Positions 1 to 5,420 of a stretch of DNA of 5,530 nt are shown here, piece by piece. The stretch spans positions 1-5,530 of the forward strand of contig DATEHG010000116.1 of the NCBI GenBank assembly GCA_035279705.1, given 5' to 3'. Made by a program: the position numbers and the translations under genes. The notes beneath the pieces are model-generated. The model made no database searches and was not told the origin of the DNA. It was given only the letters and a program-made list of their open reading frames with translations. Each line of letters starts with the position of its first letter. Within the stretch, counting starts at the first letter, position 1. Source of the stretch: DATEHG01 sp035279705. Its GTDB lineage: Bacteria > Gemmatimonadota > Gemmatimonadetes > Gemmatimonadales > GWC2-71-9.

Positions 1-130
1 ACGACGCCATCCCCTTGTCCGCCGACACCTTCGTCAGCGCCGCCGTCGTCGTCGTCTTGCCGTGGTCCACGTGGCCGATGGTGCCCACGTTCACGTGCGG
101 CTTGGTCCGGTCGAACTTTGCCTTGGCCAT
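1..130 (-). CDS. tuf: Elongation factor Tu, N-terminal part (cut by window edge)
   Basis: EF-Tu is the cytoplasmic GTPase that delivers aminoacyl-tRNA to the ribosomal A site. The 43 visible residues begin MAKAKFDRTKPHVNVG, as in other bacterial EF-Tu proteins. The P-loop (G1) GHVDHGKT lies at residues 19-26 and is followed by TTTTAAL and the start of switch I. The ATG at 130-128 has a GAGG Shine-Dalgarno sequence (139-136) five bases upstream, and this start matches the conserved N-terminus. The gene is the last visible member of the tRNA-Thr/Tyr/Gly/Thr-tuf operon, 117 bases after the last tRNA. The family is about 395 residues long, so most of the gene lies beyond base 1. Identity is very secure. 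Whether this is the only tuf copy, or one of two, cannot be told here. Confidence 0.98.
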   Translation of the reverse strand, partial: MAKAKFDRTKPHVNVGTIGHVDHGKTTTTAALTKVSADKGMAS

Positions 131-135
131 GGTTG

Positions 136-139
136 CCTC
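136..139 (-). promoter_or_regulatory. Ribosome binding site of tuf
   Basis: On the minus strand GAGG stands five bases before the ATG of tuf. It supports the start codon chosen. Confidence 0.7.
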
Positions 140-169
140 GTAATCCGGTCTGAAATCGTTGTGCGTTCA

Positions 170-190
170 GTCGCGAGTCGCGAGTCGCGC
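170..190. repeat. Tandem heptad repeat, GTCGCGA type, in tuf leader
   Basis: Three 7-base units stand in tandem on the plus strand: gtcgcga (170-176), gtcgcga (177-183) and gtcgcgc (184-190), followed by gac. The 18 bases at 169-186 recur exactly at 2931-2948, at the end of cysS. The units are self-complementary in part, so minus-strand RNA could fold. Confidence 0.85.
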
Positions 191-193
191 GAC
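177..193 (-). other. Possible hairpin in tuf leader RNA
   Basis: In minus-strand RNA, GUCGCG (193-188) can pair with CGCGAC (182-177) around the five-base loop CGACU. Because the heptad recurs, other pairings compete; the perfect palindrome gtcgcgcgac (184-193) is one alternative. No U-run follows, so this is not an intrinsic terminator. Any role in processing or expression is unproven. Confidence 0.35.
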
Positions 194-210
194 AGGAGCC
201 AGAACCATCG

Positions 211-245
211 GACTCTTGTCTCTTGTCTCTTGTCTCCCGACTCCC
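211..245. repeat. Tandem heptad repeat, GTCTCTT type, beside tRNA-Thr
   Basis: Five consecutive 7-base units read on the plus strand: gactctt, gtctctt, gtctctt, gtctccc and gactccc. They have exact 7-base spacing and end two bases before the 3' end of tRNA-Thr(GGU). The units share the pattern G(A/T)CTC followed by TT or CC. The array has the same period as the GTCGCGA array 20 bases away, so both may belong to one repeat family. Confidence 0.85.
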
Positions 246-247
246 AG

Positions 248-320
248 AGCTGGCGACCGGGATTGAACCGGTGACCTCATCCTTACCAAGGATGTGCTCT
301 ACCAACTGAGCTACGCCAGC
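248..320 (-). tRNA. tRNA-Thr (anticodon GGU)
   Basis: The minus strand reads GCTGGCG at the 5' end (320-314) and CGCCAGC at the 3' end (255-249), giving a perfect 7-bp acceptor stem. The anticodon stem CATCC/GGATG encloses the loop TTGGTAA, with anticodon GGT at 287-285. The T loop is TTCAATC between ACCGG and CCGGT. Discriminator base 73 is U (248). CCA is not encoded, since CTG follows, so the end must be added by tRNA nucleotidyltransferase. It decodes ACC and ACU. By position it corresponds to thrT of E. coli, just before tuf. Confidence 0.97.
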
Positions 321-387
321 AACCGCAGCGCTGCCACCATTCCCGATGTCCCGACCGCTGTGCGGGACTGCCCGATCGGTCCGGGCA

Positions 388-460
388 AGCGGGCGACGGG
401 ATTCGAACCCGCGACCCTCAGCTTGGAAGGCTGATGCTCTACCAACTGAGCTACACCCGC
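388..460 (-). tRNA. tRNA-Gly (anticodon UCC)
   Basis: The 5' strand GCGGGTG (460-454) pairs with CGCCCGC (395-389), with one G-U pair. The anticodon stem TCAGC/GCTGA holds the loop CTTCCAA, with anticodon TCC at 427-425. The T arm is GCGGG-TTCGAAT-CCCGT. Base 73 is U and no CCA is encoded. It reads GGA and GGG. Its place as third tRNA of the cluster matches glyT of E. coli. The 67 bases between it and the next tRNA (321-387) hold nothing I recognise. Confidence 0.97.
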
Positions 461-480
461 ATCTGCATCCTGCACCCGAG

Positions 481-564
481 TGGTGGGAGAAGGATTCGAA
501 CCTTCGTAGGGCGAAGCCCGGCAGATTTACAGTCTGCTGCCATTAGCCACTCGGCCATCCCACC
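481..564 (-). tRNA. tRNA-Tyr (anticodon GUA)
   Basis: This is a class II tRNA of 84 bases. The acceptor stem is GGTGGGA (564-558) with TCCCACC (488-482). The anticodon stem GCAGA/TCTGC encloses CTGTAAA, with anticodon GTA at 530-528. The long variable arm contains a GGGC-TTC-GCCC hairpin, as expected for bacterial tRNA-Tyr. The T loop is TTCGAAT. The discriminator is A (481), the identity base for Tyr, and CCA is not encoded. It decodes UAC and UAU and corresponds to tyrU in the E. coli order. Only 20 bases separate it from tRNA-Gly. Confidence 0.97.
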
Positions 565-622
565 CGGTACGACACGACACCCCACAACACACGTGCACTT
601 CCCGCCGAGCCGCCCAACGCAG

Positions 623-695
623 AGCTGACGGAGGGAATCGAACCCTCAACCGCCGGTTTACAAAACCGGTGCTCTGCCAGTTGAGCTACGTCAGC
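623..695 (-). tRNA. tRNA-Thr (anticodon UGU)
   Basis: This is the first gene of the tRNA-tuf cluster. The acceptor stem GCTGACG (695-689) pairs fully with CGTCAGC (630-624). The anticodon stem CCGGT/ACCGG encloses TTTGTAA, with anticodon TGT at 662-660, so it reads ACA and ACG. The T arm is GAGGG-TTCGATT-CCCTC. Base 73 is U and no CCA is encoded. A strong promoter lies at 749-721, which would leave a 5' leader of about 20 bases to be removed by RNase P. It corresponds to thrU of E. coli. Confidence 0.97.
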
Positions 696-720
696 GGGTA
701 GCAAAAATTGGCAGAACGTT

Positions 721-749
721 ATGATAACCGGAGAGTTAGCTCTGGTCAA
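721..749 (-). promoter_or_regulatory. Sigma70-type promoter of the tRNA-tuf operon
   Basis: The minus strand shows TTGACC (749-744) and TATCAT (726-721) separated by exactly 17 bases. Each box matches five of six consensus positions. Transcription would start near 714, about 20 bases before the first tRNA, which is the geometry expected of a strong stable-RNA promoter. The -35 box contains the TGA stop codon (748-746) of the upstream kinase gene. Confidence 0.85.
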
Positions 750-2836
750 CCGGGGGGATGCCGGGACCCCTGGGGCACCTGGAGGAGTTCGACGATGAAC
801 TGGCTCCCCTGCCCGGCATTCGGACTTAAAAGTACCCGGCCACCCCCCTTCTGGGCCAGTCGATTGACGGTGGCCAGCCCCAGTCCGGTCCCCTTTTCGG
901 GCTTGGTGGTCACGAATGGCACGAACAGGCGGTCCCGGACTTCGGCCGAGACCCCGCTGCCGCTGTCCGTGACCGTAAGCCGGGCCATCGGACCGGCGTT
1001 CTCGACCAGGACCGAGATGCGACCCTCTCCACCGATCGCATCTCGTGCATTGAGAACGAGATTGAGCAGGATCTGGTGGATTTCACCCGCCGCGAGGCCC
1101 ACCCAGATTGGGTCTGGAGCTTGTTGCAGATCGAATCGTATTTGCCCCGGCAGCATCCTCCGGACCAACTCGGCACCTTCCGCGACGGCCGCCCCCAGAT
1201 CCGCCGGACCCGAGTCTGCCTGACCACCGCCGAAACTCAGCAGCGAGCGCGCCAGGCGGCCGACCCGGCCGGCAGCCTCGGACAGGTCCTTGGCACTCTG
1301 CCCTTCTTCGGACTCGGGGGTGGCGCTGAGCGACAGGAGGTCGGCGTGGGAGATGACCAGCTGCACCACGTTTTTCAGATCGTGGGCGACCCCCGCGCTC
1401 ACCATGCCGATCGCCTCAAACCGCTTGGCGGCATGCAGCTCCTCTTCCAGGCCCCGCTGCTGATGCTCCAGTTCGCGTTCGGCCGTCATGTCGCGATCGC
1501 TGCCGACCAGGACCCGTTCGCCGGTGCGGGGATCGCTCTCCTCGGTCCAGCGAGCCCAGATCCAGCGCACCCGCCCTTGAGGATCTCGCAGCCGGAATTC
1601 CAGGTCGGCGGCCGACGAGGCCTCCGCGTTGTTGCGCCGGGCCCAGACGGCGGTAACCCGCTCCCGATCCTCCTCATGCACGGCGGCCAGCCACGCCTCG
1701 GGATCGGCGATTCCCCGGGCCAGCGGCTGGCCAGTCACCCGCTCGTAGGCCGGACTCAGATAGAGGAAGCGGCCGCTCCGCCGGCTGTAGATCCAGAGCA
1801 CATCCGTGAGCAGGCCGGCAAACTGCTCGAAGCGCTGCCGGATGAGATCGAGCCGCCGGTGGGTGATGACATAAGAAGAGAGGAAGAGCGTTGACCCCGC
1901 GGTGATGGCCAGAAACATCTGGCTGGAAAGGATCACGTCGTGCGGCGAGCGGCCCGGACCGTTGAAGGGCCCGCCGCCGAGGATGATTTCGGTGACCAGC
2001 TGGGCGCTCACCACGGCCAGCGCCAGGGTGAACAGGCGCCGGCCGAACCGGACGGCGGCCCAGGTCAGGAAGGGGACAACGATGTGCGGCACGTCGAGCA
2101 CCGTCATCACCGGCGTCGGGGGCCGGCCCAGCGCCAGCTGACCCACGATGATGAGCAGGGTGAACATGACGATGGCCTCGGTGCGCCGGCCCGGGGAGAC
2201 CACCGGCCGCCGCCTCGATTCCCCGGCCCACGCCAGCAGCAGCGGGGTGATGAGCAGGACGCCGAGTCCGTCACCGATCCACCAGCGCTGCCATTCGCCG
2301 CTGAACGTCCGGTGCGGCTCGATGTACACGACCATCCCCGCCCCGACGAGGGCGGCGAGCGCAGGGGCCCCGATCGCGGCGATGAGCGCGAACCGGGAGA
2401 AGGCCGCGGGGGTGAAGGTGTCGAGCGCCGTACCGAAGTAATGCCGGAGCGCGAGTGCGATGAGCAGCGGTTCGGCGATGTTGAGGAGCGTGTACCCGAC
2501 ACCCCAGTACCAGGCGTAGTGCTGCTGTTCCACGCCAAGCGTGATGGCCAGGTCGACCACGAAGAGAATGGGGATGAGCTTGCCCCAATCACGCCGGTCG
2601 ATCAGCAGGAAGCCGCCCAGCGACCAGCCGACCGGAAGCCAGACCACCACGACCGCCTGACTGGGCAGCCGACTCGCGTAGCTGGCGAGGAAGCAGACGC
2701 AGAGGCCCAGCGCGAACGCCAGCAGCGCCGGCGCATCGAAGCCTTCTCCGGGCGTCGCGGCGCGCGCCAGGGGAATGGCCCCGGAGCGGGTCGCGGCTTC
2801 TTCAGCGGCGGTGCTGGGTGTGGTCTCGATTGTCAC
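746..2836 (-). CDS. Membrane sensor histidine kinase, MASE1-PAS-HisKA-HATPase
   Basis: This 696-residue protein is a sensor that should autophosphorylate on histidine and pass the phosphate to a response regulator. Residues 37-325 hold about eight hydrophobic segments that fit the MASE1 integral-membrane sensor. Typical MASE1 stretches are WLPVGWSLGGFLL (66-78) and WWIGDGLGVLLITPLLLAW (185-203). A PAS/PAC domain follows (about 335-455), then a short helical linker. The HisKA domain has the phospho-acceptor H485 in AHDLKN. The HATPase_c domain has N592/N596 (N box), DSGSG (624-628, G1), FVPF (638-641) and GTGLGLATV (649-657, G2). All catalytic motifs look intact. No receiver domain is fused and no regulator gene lies nearby, so partner and signal are unknown. 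The GTG start at 2836 is only the best available: it has no clear ribosome binding site and the frame stays open upstream. It follows cysS by 111 bases and ends inside the tRNA promoter. Confidence 0.93.
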   Translation of the reverse strand: MTIETTPSTAAEEAATRSGAIPLARAATPGEGFDAPALLAFALGLCVCFLASYASRLPSQAVVVVWLPVGWSLGGFLLIDRRDWGKLIPILFVVDLAITLGVEQQHYAWYWGVGYTLLNIAEPLLIALALRHYFGTALDTFTPAAFSRFALIAAIGAPALAALVGAGMVVYIEPHRTFSGEWQRWWIGDGLGVLLITPLLLAWAGESRRRPVVSPGRRTEAIVMFTLLIIVGQLALGRPPTPVMTVLDVPHIVVPFLTWAAVRFGRRLFTLALAVVSAQLVTEIILGGGPFNGPGRSPHDVILSSQMFLAITAGSTLFLSSYVITHRRLDLIRQRFEQFAGLLTDVLWIYSRRSGRFLYLSPAYERVTGQPLARGIADPEAWLAAVHEEDRERVTAVWARRNNAEASSAADLEFRLRDPQGRVRWIWARWTEESDPRTGERVLVGSDRDMTAERELEHQQRGLEEELHAAKRFEAIGMVSAGVAHDLKNVVQLVISHADLLSLSATPESEEGQSAKDLSEAAGRVGRLARSLLSFGGGQADSGPADLGAAVAEGAELVRRMLPGQIRFDLQQAPDPIWVGLAAGEIHQILLNLVLNARDAIGGEGRISVLVENAGPMARLTVTDSGSGVSAEVRDRLFVPFVTTKPEKGTGLGLATVNRLAQKGGGRVLLSPNAGQGSQFIVELLQVPQGSRHPPG

Positions 2837-2894
2837 GGGGACGACCGGTGGCGCGAGGGCGGGTCGGTATCCGGCGAGGAGTCTCGCTTCGGCT

Positions 2895-2922
2895 AAGGTA
2901 CCGGCCGCCTTGGAGGGCGCAA
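2895..2922 (-). promoter_or_regulatory. Weak candidate promoter for the kinase gene
   Basis: On the minus strand TTGCGC (2922-2917) and TACCTT (2900-2895) are 16 bases apart, which would start transcription near 2888 in the gap after cysS. Each box matches only three consensus positions, so chance is a real alternative. Read-through from cysS could serve instead. Confidence 0.25.
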
Positions 2923-2931
2923 CTGGGGAGA

Positions 2932-2955
2932 GTCGCGAGTCGCGAGTCTAGAGAC
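2932..2955. repeat. Tandem heptad repeat, GTCGCGA type, over the cysS stop codon
   Basis: Units gtcgcga (2932-2938), gtcgcga (2939-2945) and gtctaga (2946-2952), then gac, run in tandem on the plus strand. The 18 bases at 2931-2948 are identical to 169-186 in the tuf leader. The last unit contains the cysS stop codon (TAG on the minus strand, 2950-2948), so the repeat supplies the end of the reading frame. Confidence 0.8.
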
Positions 2956-4459
2956 GGCGGACTTCAGGGCCATCCGCCTTGTCCCGGATTTCCCACCCCG
3001 CGGACTTGAGCAGATCGCGGATCCGGTCCGCTTCCTTGTAGTTCCTGGCGCGCTTGGCTTCCTGCCGAGCAAGCGCCCAGCGGGTGGCCCATTTCTCCTG
3101 TGCGTCGGTTCCAGATGGCGGCGTTTCGGCGAGGGCTTCGCCCGCCTCGGCCGAGATCTCGGCGCCGGCCGTCCGCACCACCAGCACCTGACCGGCGACC
3201 GGGAGGATGCCGAGAATGCGATCTGACCAGCCCAGAGTTTCGAGCAACCTGCCGGCTCCGCCCTTGCGGGCGTCCATTTCCCGGTTGCCGAGCTTGATGA
3301 GATCGAACAGCGCCGCCAGTGCACCGGGCGAGTTGAGATTGTCGTTCATGGCCTCGGTGAAACGGACCTTGAACGCCTCCGCCGCGTCGGCCAGCGGGCC
3401 GGCCAGTTCCTTCACTTCCTGCGCGTACTGCCTGAGCCGGCCATAGAACTCGCCCAGGCGCCTGATGCCGTTGCTTGCGGCTGCCAGTGAATCGTCGGTG
3501 AGGTCGAGCTTCTGACCATAGCCGGTCTGATAGAACAGGTAGCGGATCGCGGCCGGGTCCACGCCGTCCTGCCGCAGGTCCCGCGGCGTCGTGATGTTGC
3601 CGAACCGCTTGGACATCTTGGTGCCGCGGACGTTGAGGAACTCGCCGTGCAGCCAGACGCGGGCGAAGTCGCTCTTGCCGGTGAAGGCGCAGCTCTGCGC
3701 GATCTCGTCTTCGTGGTGCGGAAAGATCAGGTCTACCCCGCCGGCGTGGATGTCGAGTTCATCGCCGTATCCGGCCTTGCCGATCAGGTCGAGCGCCATC
3801 GCCGAGCATTCGAGGTGCCAGCCGGGGCGGCCGCGGCCGAACGGGGCATCCCAGGCCGCGCCCACCTTCTCGTCCTCGGGGCGGACCGCTTTCCAGAGCA
3901 CCCAGTCCCGGGCGTCTTCCTTGGCATAGTCGTCCGCGCTGACCCGCTCGCTGGCTCCCGTCTTGAGCTCCCGCCTGTCGAGCCGGGACAGCCGGCCGTA
4001 GGCCGGAAACCGGGCGATCGAGAAATAGACCGAGCCGTCCTCTCCTTTATATGCGGTCCCGTTGGCGAGCAGCCGCTCCACCAGCCCGATCATCGGCTGC
4101 ACGAATTCGGTGGCACGCGGGTAGGCCTCGGCGGGCTCGATCCGGAGCCAGTCCCGGTCTTCGAAAAAGGCCTGCACGTACGGGTCGACGAAGTCCCGGA
4201 TCGTCTTCCCGGCCTTGCCCGACTCGTTGATGATCCGGTCGTCCACGTCGGTCAGGTTCATCACGTGGTACAGCTCATATCCGAGGCCGTACCTGAGCCA
4301 GCGCCGGAGCAGATCCTCGAACAGGAAAGTCCGGAAGTTTCCAATGTGCGCGTAGTTCCAGACGGTGGGGCCGCAGGTATAGAGCGAGACCTTCCCCGGA
4401 TGAATCGGGGTGAAGTCCTCCACCTGCCGGGTAAGGGTATTGAACAGGCGGAGGGTCAT
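2948..4459 (-). CDS. cysS: Cysteinyl-tRNA synthetase
   Basis: This class I aminoacyl-tRNA synthetase charges tRNA-Cys with cysteine in the cytoplasm. It has 503 residues, somewhat longer than the E. coli enzyme (461). The HIGH signature appears as HIGN (38-41) within CGPTVWNYAHIGNFRT, and the KMSKS loop as KMSKR (281-285). The zinc site that selects cysteine is complete by alignment with E. coli: C29, C218 (WHLECSAM), H248 and E252 (in FPHHEDEIAQS). The helical DALR-type region follows, and the C-terminal anticodon-binding part ends in a GWEIRDKADGPEVRR segment. I start it at the ATG at 4459, giving MTLRLFNTLTR, the usual N-terminus. The frame stays open for 39 more codons upstream, but these are the mscS gene read in another frame. 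The ATG overlaps the mscS stop codon (ATGA), so translation is probably coupled and the two genes form an operon. Confidence 0.97.
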   Translation of the reverse strand: MTLRLFNTLTRQVEDFTPIHPGKVSLYTCGPTVWNYAHIGNFRTFLFEDLLRRWLRYGLGYELYHVMNLTDVDDRIINESGKAGKTIRDFVDPYVQAFFEDRDWLRIEPAEAYPRATEFVQPMIGLVERLLANGTAYKGEDGSVYFSIARFPAYGRLSRLDRRELKTGASERVSADDYAKEDARDWVLWKAVRPEDEKVGAAWDAPFGRGRPGWHLECSAMALDLIGKAGYGDELDIHAGGVDLIFPHHEDEIAQSCAFTGKSDFARVWLHGEFLNVRGTKMSKRFGNITTPRDLRQDGVDPAAIRYLFYQTGYGQKLDLTDDSLAAASNGIRRLGEFYGRLRQYAQEVKELAGPLADAAEAFKVRFTEAMNDNLNSPGALAALFDLIKLGNREMDARKGGAGRLLETLGWSDRILGILPVAGQVLVVRTAGAEISAEAGEALAETPPSGTDAQEKWATRWALARQEAKRARNYKEADRIRDLLKSAGWEIRDKADGPEVRRL

Positions 4460-5349
4460 GAAGCGGCTTCCCGCGGCGGCCGGACCTCCACGATCCGCTG
4501 GATCACCGGGTTCTCGAGGCCCTCCGCCACGAGGCGGCTCTTGAAGCGGCGGCGGAGTTCGCGGGCCACCTCCCACTGGGCACCGGCGTGGGTGCGAACC
4601 TGGGACCGGATCACGACGGCGCGGTCGCCGAGATGTTCGACGCCGAGGACCTCAGGCTCGCCATCGAGGCGAGGTTTCCAATTCGGCTCGGCCGCGAATG
4701 TCGTGGCCTCGGAGCGGAGAATATCGATCACCCGATCGACGTCCTCTTCATAGGAGACGCCGATGTCGACCACGGCCCGGGACCAGAGGCGGGTCTTGTT
4801 GCTGACGGTGGTGATGGCGCTGTTGGGGACCACGTGCATGGTGCCCTCGCCGTCGCGGAGAACGGTGACCCTGAGCGTCATCCGCTCCACGCTCCCCGAC
4901 TTGCCGCTGATCTCGATCACGTCTCCCACCGCGAACTGGTTTTCCACCAGGATGAAGAAGCCCGCGATCACATCCTTGACCAGGCTCTGGGCGCCGAAGG
5001 AAAAGGCGAGGCCGAGTATGCCGGCGCCGGCCAGGAGAGGTCCGATGTTGACGAAGACATTGAGGACGAGCAGGAAGGTGACCGAATAAACCGCGACCCT
5101 TCCTACCCCACGCACCAGCTGCGCGATGGTGGCGCCCCGCTGCTCGGCTTCGGTGAGGGTGGAGTCGTCGCCGTCATCGGCGTGTGCGACAATGCGGCGG
5201 GCGACGACCCCTATGGCCAGCAGGGCGAGCCAGGCCAGCAGGAGGATGACACCGACCTCGACGAGCCGGCGGACCATCTCTTCGGCGTCGAGCTTGAAGA
5301 TCCGGCTGAAGCCCTGGAGACTGGTCGTGATGGGTGAGTTCTGCAGCAC
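4456..5349 (-). CDS. MscS-family small-conductance mechanosensitive channel
   Basis: The 297-residue product should be an inner-membrane channel that opens under membrane tension and releases solutes during hypo-osmotic shock. Transmembrane helices lie at about 29-51, 82-101 and 102-137. The third contains the Gly/Ala-rich pore-lining pattern GAGILGLAFSFGAQSLVKD, followed by GFFILVENQFAVGDVIEI and the beta domain with VPNS (about 174-177); these are MscS hallmarks. The length is close to E. coli MscS (286), so no large sensor domain is added. I chose the GTG at 5349-5347 because GGAGG (5362-5358) precedes it by eight bases. An ATG at 5466 in the same frame lies inside the upstream gene and before the likely promoter, and its extra 39 residues look non-conserved. 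The stop overlaps the cysS ATG. Family is secure; the exact start is probable. Confidence 0.92.
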   Translation of the reverse strand: MLQNSPITTSLQGFSRIFKLDAEEMVRRLVEVGVILLLAWLALLAIGVVARRIVAHADDGDDSTLTEAEQRGATIAQLVRGVGRVAVYSVTFLLVLNVFVNIGPLLAGAGILGLAFSFGAQSLVKDVIAGFFILVENQFAVGDVIEISGKSGSVERMTLRVTVLRDGEGTMHVVPNSAITTVSNKTRLWSRAVVDIGVSYEEDVDRVIDILRSEATTFAAEPNWKPRLDGEPEVLGVEHLGDRAVVIRSQVRTHAGAQWEVARELRRRFKSRLVAEGLENPVIQRIVEVRPPREAAS

Positions 5350-5357
5350 GGGAGAGG

Positions 5358-5362
5358 CCTCC
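5358..5362 (-). promoter_or_regulatory. Ribosome binding site deciding the mscS-type gene start
   Basis: GGAGG on the minus strand is eight bases upstream of the GTG at 5349. No other candidate start in this frame has a comparable site, so it decides the start. Confidence 0.7.
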
Positions 5363-5389
5363 ACCAGCGGCGGGCGTTCGAGAGAGGCC

Positions 5390-5403
5390 AAACCTAGAGG
5401 TTT
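5390..5403. repeat. Short palindrome on the -10 region
   Basis: AAACCT-AG-AGGTTT is a perfect inverted repeat with 6-base arms and a 2-base centre. It covers the candidate -10 box of the channel gene and could be an operator. The loop is too small for a good hairpin and there is no terminator-like U-run. Confidence 0.45.
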
Positions 5404-5420
5404 TCGGCGCCGGTCGTCAA
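5391..5420 (-). promoter_or_regulatory. Candidate promoter for the mscS-type gene and cysS
   Basis: The minus strand shows TTGACG (5420-5415) and TAGGTT (5396-5391), 18 bases apart. The -35 box is good (five of six) and the -10 box is modest (three of six). Transcription would begin near 5384, about 35 bases before the GTG start. The -35 box includes the TGA stop of the preceding gene (5419-5417). Confidence 0.5.

Larger units (their letters stand above)
131..247 (-). other. Leader between the last tRNA and tuf, rich in 7-bp repeats
   Basis: This 117-base stretch separates tRNA-Thr(GGU) from tuf and holds no gene. It consists largely of two blocks of 7-base tandem repeats (170-190 and 211-245, listed separately), a hairpin-forming element at 177-193, and the tuf ribosome binding site. 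I see no separate tuf promoter and no U-run terminator. The simplest reading is that tuf is co-transcribed with the tRNAs and the leader is released by tRNA 3' processing. Confidence 0.6.

Noticed and set aside
170..245. CRISPR array
   Set aside because: The units are 7 bases in direct tandem without spacers, and no cas gene is present.
696..745. Intrinsic terminator after the kinase gene
   Set aside because: No stable GC hairpin followed by a U-run is present. The AGAG/CTCT inverted repeat in the promoter spacer has only four base pairs.
62..749. Several short open frames of 64-70 codons across the tRNA cluster
   Set aside because: They run through complete tRNA genes or the antisense of tuf and have no coding support.
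1076..1894. Open frame of 272 codons on the plus strand within the kinase gene
   Set aside because: It is antisense to the PAS and kinase domains and has no family features.
1940..2896. Open frame of 318 codons on the plus strand opposite the kinase
   Set aside because: Its product is low-complexity, rich in R, G, E, D and P, and lacks any domain. It lies antisense to a kinase with complete motifs. Long antisense frames are common in GC-rich genes.
2940..2956. Terminator hairpin at the cysS stop (GUCU/AGAC)
   Set aside because: The stem is four base pairs with a two-base loop and no U-run, so it would not be stable.
4460..4576. 39-residue N-terminal extension of CysS
   Set aside because: It is Gly/Pro/Arg-rich, lies entirely in the channel gene in another frame, and the conserved CysS N-terminus begins at the ATG at 4459.
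3647..4753. Open frame of 368 codons on the plus strand opposite cysS and the channel gene
   Set aside because: It crosses two well-identified minus-strand genes and shows no recognisable motif, so it is a shadow of their codon bias.
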